A stretch of 64,000 nucleotides of DNA from CALMEC01 sp964531025 (GTDB lineage: Bacteria > Actinomycetota > Thermoleophilia > Miltoncostaeales > Miltoncostaeaceae), in assembly GCA_964531025.1 (NCBI GenBank), contig CAZHDY010000002.1, forward strand, positions 213,859 to 277,858. Reading direction: 5' to 3'. Every line of letters starts with the position of its first letter. Within the stretch, counting starts at the first letter, position 1. The position numbers were made by a program, and so were the translations under genes. Positions 38,780-46,713 of this stretch are shown one piece after another. Under the pieces are notes generated by a model, which searched no databases, was not told the origin of the DNA, and saw only the letters and a program-made list of their open reading frames with translations.

Positions 38780-39787
38780 CTAGATGGGGTCCGGCCCGTC
38801 GTCGGGGTCGGGTGGCTCCGTGTCGCCGTCCGCCTCGTCCCGCTCGGCCCATTCCAGGAGCGGGCGGATGTCGAAGACGGCCTCGTCGATACCCGCGTGC
38901 AGGTCACCGACCTCGGCGAATCGCTGCGGCATTGTCGCGATGGTGAAGGCCGCGGGCTCGATGTCGTCCAGCTCGTCCCAGGTGAAGGGCGCCGAGACGC
39001 TGCCCTCCGGATTACCGCGGACGGAGTACGCCGAGGCGATGGTGTGGTCGCGGGCATTCTGGTTGTAGTCGACGAAAACGGACGCCGGATCGCGGTCCTT
39101 GCGCCACCAGGTGGTGGTCGCGTCGTCGGGCAGGCGTCGCTCCACCTCGCGCGCGAACGCCAGCGCGGCACGACGTACGTCCCCGAAACCATGGTCGGGA
39201 CGAATGCGCACGTAGACGTGGAGTCCTCGACCACCGGACGTCTTCGGCCAGCCGACCGCGCCGAGCTCGTCCAGGATCTCGTAGACCGTCCGCGCGACCC
39301 GCTGCACACGTGCGAACGGGGCCTCCGGCATGGGGTCGATATCGATGCGCCACTCATCCGGCCGCTCGGGATCGGCTCGCCGGCTGTTCCAGGGATGGAA
39401 CTCAACCGTCGACATCTGGACCGCCCAGATGACGCTAGCGAGCTCGGTCACACAGAGCTCGTCGGCGTGGAGGCCGTAGCGCGGGAAGTGAAGCCGAACG
39501 GTCTCGACCCAGTCGGGCGCACCGCGCGGGATGCGCTTCTGGTGGACCTTCTTTCCGGCGGCCCCGTCGGGGAAGCGGTGAAGCATGCACGGACGTTCGC
39601 GGAGGGCACGCACGATCCCGTCGCCGACGGCCAGGTAGTAGTCGGCGAGGTCGCGCTTCGTCTCTCCCCGCGCCGTGAAGTACACCCGATCCGGGCTCGA
39701 CAGGCGCACGACCCGGGACCCGACCGCGATTTCGACCGGCGGTCCGTTCCGATCCTTCGAACCCGATGATCGCCGTGACGGAGCCAT
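38780..39787 (-). CDS. Stand-alone LigD-type primase-polymerase (PolDom)
   Basis: DNA/RNA polymerase domain of the non-homologous end-joining enzyme LigD, here encoded alone (about 335 aa) without ligase or phosphoesterase domains. Archaeo-eukaryotic primase features: metal-binding DxD in WRIDIDP, SGGRGLHVYVRI, third acidic residue in VFVDYNQNARDHTIASAYSV; N-terminal TKRDLADYYLAVGDGIVRAL is typical. ATG 39787 starts directly before MAPSRRSSG; upstream frame is unconserved. No ku or ligase gene is in the window. Divergent from the DsbA-like gene with only 46 bp between. Confidence 0.92.
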   Translation of the reverse strand: MAPSRRSSGSKDRNGPPVEIAVGSRVVRLSSPDRVYFTARGETKRDLADYYLAVGDGIVRALRERPCMLHRFPDGAAGKKVHQKRIPRGAPDWVETVRLHFPRYGLHADELCVTELASVIWAVQMSTVEFHPWNSRRADPERPDEWRIDIDPMPEAPFARVQRVARTVYEILDELGAVGWPKTSGGRGLHVYVRIRPDHGFGDVRRAALAFAREVERRLPDDATTTWWRKDRDPASVFVDYNQNARDHTIASAYSVRGNPEGSVSAPFTWDELDDIEPAAFTIATMPQRFAEVGDLHAGIDEAVFDIRPLLEWAERDEADGDTEPPDPDDGPDPI

Positions 39788-39795
39788 CGCCCGTG

Positions 39796-39801
39796 AGCGT
39801 A
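39796..39801 (-). promoter_or_regulatory. Candidate -10 element, leaderless LigD-polymerase transcript
   Basis: TACGCT on the minus strand, 8 nt before the ATG at 39787. Shares a 46-bp gap with the oppositely directed element at 39822. Confidence 0.4.
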
Positions 39802-39821
39802 GCGGCCGGGCGCGGCCGCGA

Positions 39822-39827
39822 TATCCT
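39822..39827 (+). promoter_or_regulatory. Candidate -10 element, leaderless DsbA-like transcript
   Basis: TATCCT (TANNNT) ends 6 nt before the ATG at 39834; no ribosome-binding site. Confidence 0.45.
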
Positions 39828-39833
39828 CGACGG

Positions 39834-40694
39834 ATGCCTGAGCACCTCGATATCACCCATTACACGGACCCCATCTGCCCGTACGCCTTCTCCGCCGAAC
39901 CGCTCCTGCGACGGTTGGAGTGGCAGCTCGGAGGCAATGCGACCTGGCAGATCCGGCTGGTCGGCCTCGCTGAGAGCGAGGAGGACCTGGTGGCGCGCGG
40001 CCTCACATCCGAGATGATGACGACGATCTACGGCGACTTCGGCGACCGGTACGGAATGCCCATCGACCGCGCTCCGCGATCCCGTCTGGTGCCGTCGCTT
40101 CCCGCCTGCCGCGCCATCACGGCCGCCGGGTTCACCTCACCCGAGGCGCTCGCCCGCATGACACGCGCGCTGCGGGTACGTCACTTCGCAGGCGAGATGA
40201 TCGATCAGCCCGACGCGCTGCGAGGGGCGGCGGCCGACGCAGGGCTCGACCCGGACGAAGTGGCGCGGCAGGCCGGAACGCAGGTGACCGCGGACACCCT
40301 CGCCGACGACATGGAGGCCTCGCGCACCCCGTCGCCCGAAGCCGTCGCGCAGCGTGCCCGCCTCGCCGCGTGGGAGCGGGGCCTGCGCTACACGTGCCCG
40401 TCGCTGGAGATCACCCGCCGGTCCGACGGGCGTCGCATCTCCGCCCCCGGATTCCAGCCGCGGGAGGCCTACGAGATGGCCGTGGCCAACCTCGCGCCGG
40501 ATCTGAAGCTCCGCCCGTTCGCGGAGTCCGTGCGCGAGGTGCTCGAGTGGGCGCCGTTCCCGCTGGCCACGGTCGAGATCGCCGCGATCCGCGACGCCGA
40601 CATCGACGGGGTCCGGGAGGAGCTCCGTACCCTCGAAGCGCATCTCACCCCGGTCGGCCCGGACGGCTACTGGACTCTCCCCGAGATGAGTTGA
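39834..40694 (+). CDS. DsbA-family (FrnE-like) thioredoxin-fold protein
   Basis: 286 aa. N-terminal thioredoxin-fold strand HLDITHYTDPICPYAFSAEP, then an inserted helical domain and a return to the fold, as in the DsbA/FrnE/2-hydroxychromene-2-carboxylate isomerase group. The redox motif is CPYA, not CxxC, so ordinary disulfide exchange through two cysteines is not possible at that site. No signal peptide, hence cytoplasmic. ATG 39834 chosen; the open frame upstream crosses the divergent gene. Its TGA stop is formed inside a repeat element that begins at 40690. Confidence 0.8.
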   Translation: MPEHLDITHYTDPICPYAFSAEPLLRRLEWQLGGNATWQIRLVGLAESEEDLVARGLTSEMMTTIYGDFGDRYGMPIDRAPRSRLVPSLPACRAITAAGFTSPEALARMTRALRVRHFAGEMIDQPDALRGAAADAGLDPDEVARQAGTQVTADTLADDMEASRTPSPEAVAQRARLAAWERGLRYTCPSLEITRRSDGRRISAPGFQPREAYEMAVANLAPDLKLRPFAESVREVLEWAPFPLATVEIAAIRDADIDGVREELRTLEAHLTPVGPDGYWTLPEMS

Positions 40695-40792
40695 TTCCGC
40701 GGAGATCGGCGTGGTGCGTGTCCCCGGCGGTGCGGATGCACCCCTCATCCACCGGTGACGCACCCCCACATCCGCTCTTCCGTGGATCACCC
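40690..40792. repeat. Inverted-repeat element, copy 2 (at the end of the DsbA-like gene)
   Basis: Left terminal repeat GTTGATTCCGCGGA at 40690-40703 is identical to copy 1; right end TCCGTGGATCACCC at 40779-40792 is a degraded partner. Inside: GGCGTGGTGCGTGTCCCCGG, CGGTGCGGATGCA and CACCGGTGACGCACCC. The 103-bp unit supplies the stop codon of the upstream gene and lies between that gene and a convergent GNAT gene, so it may also act as a terminator. Confidence 0.8.
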
Positions 40793-40809
40793 ACGAGAGG
40801 CTCGCAGGG

Positions 40810-41385
40810 TCAGAGCGATCGCCGCATGACGAGACGCGTGCGCCCGCTCGCCACGGCATCCGTGGTTCCGACGACCGAGAAACCCGCGTTCTCGAACATC
40901 GCCCGCGTCCCGACGAACGCCATCGTCAGGTCCATCCGCTCGCCCGCGGTATCGACCGGGTAGGCCTCCACCGCCGGTGCCCTCTTCGAGCGGGCGTACT
41001 CGACGGCGCCCTCGATCAGCGGGGTGGTGAGTCCCGCTCGGCGGTGGCCGCTCCGGATCACCACGCAGATGATGCTCCACACGGGGATCTCGTCGATGGG
41101 ACGTATGAGCTTCGACCGCGTCAGGCGCGTGATGCCGGCGCGAGGACCGATGCTGCACCAGCCGACGGGCACATCGTCCTGGTACCCCACGACGCCGGGC
41201 GGGTTCGCACGACGCGTGAGCTCTGTGAACGCGGCCTCGCGGTCGCCGCCTCCGAGCCCGGTGATCTCGCCCTGTGTGAGCCGGTGCGAGAGGCACCAGC
41301 AGTGCGTGGCGCGCCGGTTCGGATTGGTGACGGCGACGAAGTCGTCGATCCGGTCCTCGGTGACGGCGTGGACGACGAATCCCAT
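40810..41385 (-). CDS. GNAT-family acetyltransferase
   Basis: Acetyl-CoA-dependent N-acetyltransferase fold, about 191 aa. Visible parts: VGWCSIGPRAGITRL (beta 4), SIICVVIRSGHRRAGLTTPLIEGA with the acetyl-CoA pyrophosphate-binding RxGHRRAGL loop, and VGTRAMFENAGFSVVGTT (C-terminal strand). ATG 41385 begins close to the first strand; a GTG at 41448, 13 bp after the kup stop, is an alternative. Substrate unknown. Confidence 0.82.
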   Translation of the reverse strand: MGFVVHAVTEDRIDDFVAVTNPNRRATHCWCLSHRLTQGEITGLGGGDREAAFTELTRRANPPGVVGYQDDVPVGWCSIGPRAGITRLTRSKLIRPIDEIPVWSIICVVIRSGHRRAGLTTPLIEGAVEYARSKRAPAVEAYPVDTAGERMDLTMAFVGTRAMFENAGFSVVGTTDAVASGRTRLVMRRSL

Positions 41386-41461
41386 GGCGGGATGCAACCA
41401 CACGGCGAGCGAGCCGACAAACCGTCTGTGCCGATACCGGTGGGCCACACCGCGGACGACC

Positions 41462-43390
41462 TCACAGGTCGAGTGGAGTGCCGATCTGAACGAAGCGCTC
41501 CGGCGGGATGCGCATGAACTGCGCCGCGTGGAGAGAGTTCCTGCTCATGAACGCGAACAGGCGCTTGCGCCACCGGGCCATGCCCGGCGCGTCGGTCACG
41601 TTCATCATCGTGTCGCTCAGGAAGTAGATGACGTGGTCGGGATCGACCGACAGGAGATGCTGGGCACCGGCGAGTTCCAGACTGCGGGGAAGGTCGGTGG
41701 CTTCCATGAAGCCGTGCGCGGACACGACGCGGGTGATGCCGTCCCCGAGCTGCGTGACGGTCAGGCGTTTACTGGCGGGCACGACCGGGATGGCGCGTGT
41801 GATCGACGTGAAGAGGATGACCTCCTCGTGGATCGCGTTCAGGCGTCTTAGGTTGTGGACCAGTGGCCGGGGCATGCCGTCCGAGAGCGCCGTCAGATAG
41901 ACGGCGGTGCCGGGCAGGCGCACCGGCTTCTCGCGAGCGATGATCTCGCGTAGCTGGGGCAGGCCGATGTCCTGTTGCGCGATCCGGCGGAGCGCCAGCT
42001 CGCGTCCCTTGCGCCAGGTCGACAGAAGCGTGAAGACCACGGCCGCGATCGCGATGGGTACCCATCCTCCGTGCAGGATCTTTGCCGCGTTGGCCCCCAA
42101 GAACGCGAGATCGAGGGCCAGGAACGCGCCGGCGCCGCCGAGCACGACCACCCAGGAGCGACGCCACACGACACGCACGAGGACGAAGAACAGGATGGTG
42201 TCGATGGCGAGCGTCGCGGTGACCGCGATCCCGTAGGCGGACGCGAGATGCGTCGAGGAGCGGAAGCCGATGATCAGGGCGGCCACGGCGACGAAGAGGG
42301 CCCAGTTGACCAGCGGGACGTAGACCTGTCCCATCTCCCGGCTGGACGTGTGACGCACCGTGAGCCGCGGCAGGTAGCCGAGCTGGATCGCCTGCCGCGT
42401 CACCGAGAACGCCCCGGAGATCACCGCCTGCGAGGCGATGATGGTCGCCAGGGTGGCCAGGACGACCAGCGGGATGAGCATCGGGTCCGGGGCCATCCGG
42501 TAGAACGGGTTGTCCGTGGCCCCGGGGTCGCTCATGAGGAGCGCCCCCTGCCCCATGTAGTTCAGGACCAGCGCGGGGAACGCGATCACCAGCCATGCCC
42601 GGGAGATCGCCGGCCGGCCGAAGTGCCCCATGTCGGCGTAGAGGGCCTCCGCGCCGGTCACCGCGAGGACCACGGATCCCATGGCGAGCAGCGCGGTGCC
42701 ACCGTCGGCGACGAAGAAGTCCACGGCGTAGCTCGGCGACAGCGCCCGGAGGATGCCGGGTGACCGCACGATCTGCGAGATGCCGAGGACGGCGAGGACG
42801 GCGAACCACAGCGCCATGACGGGGCCGAACACCGCGCCGACGCGGGCCGTGCCGAAACGCTGGATCGCGAAGAGCACGGTGATGATGACCACCGCGAGCG
42901 GCACCACGATGGGGTCGCTCGCGGGTGCGGCCACCTCCAGCCCCTCGACCGCCGAGAGGACCGAGATGGCCGGTGTGATGACCCCGTCGCCGTAGAAGAG
43001 CGCCGCTCCGACGATCCCCAGCAGGATCAGCCCGTACCGGACGCGGGGGTTCGCGAACGCCGACCGCGACACGATCGCGATGAGGGCCATGATCCCGCCC
43101 TCTCCGTGATTTCCCGCCCGCATGATGAGAAGGACGAACTTGACCGTCACGATGAGGATCAGGGACCACACGATGAGCGAGAGCACGCCGTAGATGCGCG
43201 CCGGGTTCGGATCGATGCTGTGCGGCCCGCCGAAGACCTCGTGCATCGTGTAGAGGGGGCTGGTGCCGATATCCCCGAAGACCACGCCCAGGGCTCCGAG
43301 GGTGAGCGCCGCCCGCCGGGCAGATGTCCGGCCGCCCGCGACACGAATGGCACGGTGATGCGGCACAGCGAACGATGCTACGCCCATCAC
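41462..43390 (-). CDS. kup: KUP-family potassium uptake permease
   Basis: Secondary K+ transporter. 642 aa: about 12 membrane helices (30-455) and a cytoplasmic C-terminal domain. Signature LGALGVVFGDIGTSPLYTMH near the N-terminus and GNHGEGGIMALIAI are diagnostic. Start at GTG 43390 or the adjacent ATG 43387. The GNAT gene follows after a short gap. Upstream is a 279-bp divergent region with a 20-nt palindrome. Confidence 0.95.
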   Translation of the reverse strand: MMGVASFAVPHHRAIRVAGGRTSARRAALTLGALGVVFGDIGTSPLYTMHEVFGGPHSIDPNPARIYGVLSLIVWSLILIVTVKFVLLIMRAGNHGEGGIMALIAIVSRSAFANPRVRYGLILLGIVGAALFYGDGVITPAISVLSAVEGLEVAAPASDPIVVPLAVVIITVLFAIQRFGTARVGAVFGPVMALWFAVLAVLGISQIVRSPGILRALSPSYAVDFFVADGGTALLAMGSVVLAVTGAEALYADMGHFGRPAISRAWLVIAFPALVLNYMGQGALLMSDPGATDNPFYRMAPDPMLIPLVVLATLATIIASQAVISGAFSVTRQAIQLGYLPRLTVRHTSSREMGQVYVPLVNWALFVAVAALIIGFRSSTHLASAYGIAVTATLAIDTILFFVLVRVVWRRSWVVVLGGAGAFLALDLAFLGANAAKILHGGWVPIAIAAVVFTLLSTWRKGRELALRRIAQQDIGLPQLREIIAREKPVRLPGTAVYLTALSDGMPRPLVHNLRRLNAIHEEVILFTSITRAIPVVPASKRLTVTQLGDGITRVVSAHGFMEATDLPRSLELAGAQHLLSVDPDHVIYFLSDTMMNVTDAPGMARWRKRLFAFMSRNSLHAAQFMRIPPERFVQIGTPLDL

Positions 43391-43555
43391 TGACCGGAGA
43401 TCGCATTTCCGGCCCGACCGGCGGCATCAGGGTCCGGCCCGATACCCCGTCGGAGGCGCGCCCGTGCGAGGAAGCACCATGCCCATCGGCGATGCAGGCA
43501 CTGCAGCAGCTCCGGTCATCGCCCGATGAGGCGATGTGCCGGTCCGCAATCCCGC

Positions 43556-43575
43556 GGTTCGAGGGCCCTCGAACC
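43556..43575. promoter_or_regulatory. Perfect 20-nt palindrome in the kup/cupin divergent region
   Basis: GGTTCGAGGGCCCTCGAACC is its own reverse complement. It lies 166 bp from the kup start and 95 bp from the cupin gene. With no loop it is more like a protein-binding site than a terminator. No regulator gene adjoins it. Confidence 0.45.
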
Positions 43576-43669
43576 ATCGGTATCGGCTGAGCTCCGGGCC
43601 CACGGATCGGTCGATGCGGCCGATCCGCTATGACTCCCCGTACGCACACCCCGAACGAAGGTTGAGGCC

Positions 43670-44071
43670 ATGGGCGACTACGCGAAGGTGAACGTTGAGG
43701 AGATCGAAGATCTTGCGGGCACAGTCGGTGCGCAGGACCGCCAGGAGGCCCGGTTCGCGACCGGGGCACTCGGAATGACCGAGACGGGACTCGCATTCCA
43801 TCGAATGAAGCCGAGCAAGCGCCAGGGTTTCGGGCACCGCCACCAGAACGCCGAGGAGATCTGCATGGTCCTCGCCGGTGACGGCCGAGTGCGGCTGGAC
43901 GACGACGTCGTCGAACTCGCCAAGGGCGACATCGTCCGTATCGCGCCCACGGTGGCCCGCCGGTTCGAGGCCGGACCGGACGGCATGGAGTTCATCGTGT
44001 TCGGTCCGCACCACGACAAGGACGGCGAGATGCTGCCGGACTTCTGGGCGGACGGGGACGCCTCCGCATGA
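43670..44071 (+). CDS. Small cupin-domain protein
   Basis: 133-aa single-domain cupin. Motif 1 is GHRHQNAEEICMVLAGDGRV (two histidines and a glutamate for metal), motif 2 is GDIVRIAPTVARRFEAGPDG, in which the usual metal histidine position is occupied by arginine. Resembles mannose-6-phosphate isomerase-like or regulatory cupins. Overlaps the YihY gene start by 4 bp. Ligand unknown. Confidence 0.82.
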   Translation: MGDYAKVNVEEIEDLAGTVGAQDRQEARFATGALGMTETGLAFHRMKPSKRQGFGHRHQNAEEICMVLAGDGRVRLDDDVVELAKGDIVRIAPTVARRFEAGPDGMEFIVFGPHHDKDGEMLPDFWADGDASA

Positions 44072-45279
44072 CGCGATGGCTCCGGCGTGTCGCACGCTGG
44101 GCGATCGTCGTCGGGGTCATCCGGTTCCTCCGCGCGGGTCGCCGGGGGTCACGCGCGCGAACGCCGGACGCGGGCCGACCGACGAGTGCCACGAGCATCC
44201 GCATGTCCGCGACGAATGCACCCCCATCCCCATCCGGGGCCGGTCCGCAGACGGAATCCGCTCCGGCGGCGATCGCCGGTCCTACCCGGCCGTCGGATGT
44301 GGCGGCAACCGAGGCTCCGGCGGCGACCGTGGCCCGCACGTCGGCGGCCGCCGATCGAGCGGACAGCGCCGCGGCAACCCGCGGGTGGCCCGCCTGGACG
44401 ATGGTCCTGAAGCGGGCATGGACGACGAGCCAGGAGCGGCAGCTCAGCCTCCTGGCCGCCGGAGTCGCGTTCTACGCGTTCACGTCGCTCTTCCCGGCGA
44501 TCATCGCCACGATCATGATCTACGGGCTCGTTGCCGACGCCTCCACGATCGAGGGCCACGCCGAGCGTCTGTCCGAGGCGGTGCCCGACGTGGCGCGCCA
44601 GCTGGTCCTCGATCAGGTCGGGTCCTTGGCGCGAGTCTCGGCCGGTTCACTGTCTCTGGGCCTTGTCATCGCCCTCGTCATCGCGCTGTGGAGCGCCTCG
44701 GGCGCGGTGGGCAACCTCATGAGGGCGCTCAACGTCGCCTACGGAACGCAGGATCGTCGTCCGTTCGCCAAACGTCGTGGCATCGCCCTCGGGTTGACGG
44801 CCGCCCTTGTCATCGTCGGGGTGTGCCTGCTCGGCATCGTCGCGGTGTTCCCGGCGGTGCAGCAGTCCGTCGACATGAACGGTGCGATCTGGGCCGCCGT
44901 AAGCCGGCTGCGGTGGGTGCTCCTGGTGGCGATGCTCCTCGTCGCCCTGACGGTGCTCTACCGCGTGGGACCCGACACGACCGTGCGCACCTCGTGGCGA
45001 TCTCCGGGCGCCATCGTCGCGACCGCCGTCTGGCTGGTCGCCTCGTTCGGGTTCTCCTACTACGTGTCGAACTTCTCGGACTACGGTGCCACCTACGGGA
45101 GCCTGGCCGCGGTGGTCGTCCTCCTGCTGTGGCTCTGGATCACGTTCTACATCGTCCTGCTCGGGGCATCGATCAACGTGCAGGCGGACCCCGCACTCGC
45201 CGCGGAGGCCGCGAGGGAGAAGGCGGCCTCCGGTGCGTCGGACGCCGCTGAGACCGCCGCGTCGCCGCGGAAGCGGTGA
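44068..45279 (+). CDS. YihY/BrkB-family inner membrane protein
   Basis: 403 aa. Residues 1-105 are a low-complexity Ala/Pro/Ser/Thr-rich cytoplasmic stretch; 120-385 contain the six-helix YihY core (QLSLLAAGVAFYAFTSLFPAIIA, LVIALWSASGAVGNLMRALN, LRWVLLVAMLLVALTVLYRV, YVSNFSDYGATYGSLAAVVV). Members were once called ribonuclease BN by mistake; the function is not settled. Overlaps the cupin stop by 4 bp. Confidence 0.88.
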   Translation: MTRWLRRVARWAIVVGVIRFLRAGRRGSRARTPDAGRPTSATSIRMSATNAPPSPSGAGPQTESAPAAIAGPTRPSDVAATEAPAATVARTSAAADRADSAAATRGWPAWTMVLKRAWTTSQERQLSLLAAGVAFYAFTSLFPAIIATIMIYGLVADASTIEGHAERLSEAVPDVARQLVLDQVGSLARVSAGSLSLGLVIALVIALWSASGAVGNLMRALNVAYGTQDRRPFAKRRGIALGLTAALVIVGVCLLGIVAVFPAVQQSVDMNGAIWAAVSRLRWVLLVAMLLVALTVLYRVGPDTTVRTSWRSPGAIVATAVWLVASFGFSYYVSNFSDYGATYGSLAAVVVLLLWLWITFYIVLLGASINVQADPALAAEAAREKAASGASDAAETAASPRKR

Positions 45280-45330
45280 CGATCGTCCGTATCGCAGAAG
45301 ACGTCACTTTCCGCGCGCATGTCGTATCCA

Positions 45331-45361
45331 GGCAGGCCGGGTGCCAGGCACCCGGCCTGCC
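45331..45361. repeat. Perfect 15-bp-stem palindrome with GTGCCAGGCAC core
   Basis: GGCAGGCCGGGTGCC, one A, then GGCACCCGGCCTGCC. It lies 52 bp after the YihY stop and could terminate that transcript. The core also occurs at 58784 and 58881, so it is probably one of a dispersed REP-like family. Confidence 0.7.
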
Positions 45362-45382
45362 AGCGCGCGTCCGCCGGACCAA

Positions 45383-45398
45383 TGTTTCACGTGAAACT
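45383..45398. promoter_or_regulatory. parS: parS centromere-like site
   Basis: TGTTTCACGTGAAACT matches the conserved bacterial parS consensus at 15 of 16 positions and contains the full 14-bp GTTTCACGTGAAAC palindrome used in actinobacteria. ParB is known to load at such sites, mostly near the origin, for chromosome segregation and SMC recruitment. It is intergenic, between the YihY and STAS genes. No parAB genes are in the window. Confidence 0.88.
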
Positions 45399-45537
45399 CA
45401 CACCCCTGTGACATCTCGTCGCGCAAGCGGTGACGAAGATCGCACGGGTCGTCCGAATCGAAACTCGCGGGACCTACACTCCCGGCCCCCCGCTGCCGAC
45501 AATGCCTCTGCACCGTTCGACCGACCGGGAGTTCCGC

Positions 45538-45912
45538 ATGACGAGCATGGATGCTGTGACCGACGATGTGACCACACCCGCCTTCGGCGTCACCTCGACC
45601 ATCGACGGACGAGGTCTTCACACCGTGCGACTGTGCGGTGAGGTCGGCGCGATCGACGGACCGCAACTCATGGCCGAACTGCGCACGCAGTGCGCCGCCG
45701 CCGCCGAGGTCCTCATCGATGTCTCGCAGCTTTCCGACGTGACGGGCACCGCCGAGCGTGCCCTCCTCGCCTTCTGCGCCGATGCCATGGCCGCCGGAGT
45801 GCGCGTCGCGGTTCTCACACATGACGCGTCCCCAGCGTCTCCGGTGCCGGCCCTCGCCGGAACCATCGTGGTGCAGGTACATGCACCCCGCGTCGATCGC
45901 GACCTCCACTAG
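45538..45912 (+). CDS. STAS-domain protein
   Basis: 124 aa, single STAS fold as in anti-sigma-factor antagonists: TVRLCGEVGAIDGPQLMAEL, then VLIDVSQLSDVTGTAERALLAFC and VRVAVLTHD. The loop that carries the phosphorylated serine in SpoIIAA (DSSG) reads VTGT here, so control by serine phosphorylation is not certain. ATG 45538 has GGGAG 6 nt upstream. No sigma or anti-sigma gene adjoins it. Confidence 0.78.
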   Translation: MTSMDAVTDDVTTPAFGVTSTIDGRGLHTVRLCGEVGAIDGPQLMAELRTQCAAAAEVLIDVSQLSDVTGTAERALLAFCADAMAAGVRVAVLTHDASPASPVPALAGTIVVQVHAPRVDRDLH

Positions 45913-45978
45913 ACGAGCGGATATCCATAGTCCGGCGGGCGCCGACGCACGTGGCGTGAACCGGGCAGACTCGGGCAC

Positions 45979-46713
45979 ATGCGATGCATCCACCCCACGC
46001 GGTCCGGAGAACTCTCCGCCGTGGAGGCCCTTGCTGACGGCCCGTCGCCGGATGCACGTTTGTCGGTACGGGTGGTGATGGTGCAGAGCGTGGACGGCCG
46101 GGTTACCGTCGACGGTGTCTCCGGTCCTCTGAGTTCACCCGCAGATCACCGGGTGTTCCTCGCCAATCGTGCGCTCGCCGACGTCGTCATCGTGGGCGCC
46201 GAGACCGCCCGGCGTGAGGGGTACGGCCCGTCGCGTCTCACCCCCGAGCTGGTCGCCGGCCGACGTGACCGGGGACAGTCGCCCGTCCCGCCCATCGCCA
46301 TCGTCTCGCGATCCCTGGACCTCGATCCCGGCGCTCCGTTCTTCACCGAGGCGGCGGAGCGCCCGATCGTCATCACCACGTCCGACAGCAGCGACGACGC
46401 GCGGGGGCGACTGCACCGGCACGCCGACCTGATCGTGGTCGACGCTCCCCTCGACGTCGCGGAGGTCTGTCGGGTGCTGTGGGAGCGTGGTCACCGTCGC
46501 GCCGTGCTCGAGGGCGGGCCCGCGACCATCGGCACGTTCGTGGACGCCGGCTGCGTGGACGAACTCTGCCTCTCGGTCGCACCGCAGCTCGTCGGACAGG
46601 GTGAGGGTCTTCTTCCCGGTGCTGTCGCACCGATCGGGCTCACACTCCACTCGATCCTGGAGGACGAGGGCCTCGTCGTCCTGCGCTATCTGACCGGGCC
46701 GCGAACGCCGTGA
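45979..46713 (+). CDS. RibD C-terminal-like pyrimidine reductase
   Basis: 244-aa NADPH-dependent reductase fold of the dihydrofolate-reductase-like RibD family: SVRVVMVQSVDGRVTVDGVS, FLANRALADVVIVGAETARRE, RRAVLEGGPATIGTFVDAG and LCLSVAPQLVGQGEGLLPG. The deaminase domain of bifunctional RibD is absent. It may reduce a riboflavin intermediate, but stand-alone members often serve other roles. pgl begins in its last four bases. Confidence 0.85.
   Translation: MRCIHPTRSGELSAVEALADGPSPDARLSVRVVMVQSVDGRVTVDGVSGPLSSPADHRVFLANRALADVVIVGAETARREGYGPSRLTPELVAGRRDRGQSPVPPIAIVSRSLDLDPGAPFFTEAAERPIVITTSDSSDDARGRLHRHADLIVVDAPLDVAEVCRVLWERGHRRAVLEGGPATIGTFVDAGCVDELCLSVAPQLVGQGEGLLPGAVAPIGLTLHSILEDEGLVVLRYLTGPRTP

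Noticed and set aside
45383..45398. parS-like palindrome as a simple repressor operator for the STAS gene
   Set aside because: The exact match to the parS consensus makes ParB binding far more likely; it is also 140 bp from the STAS start.
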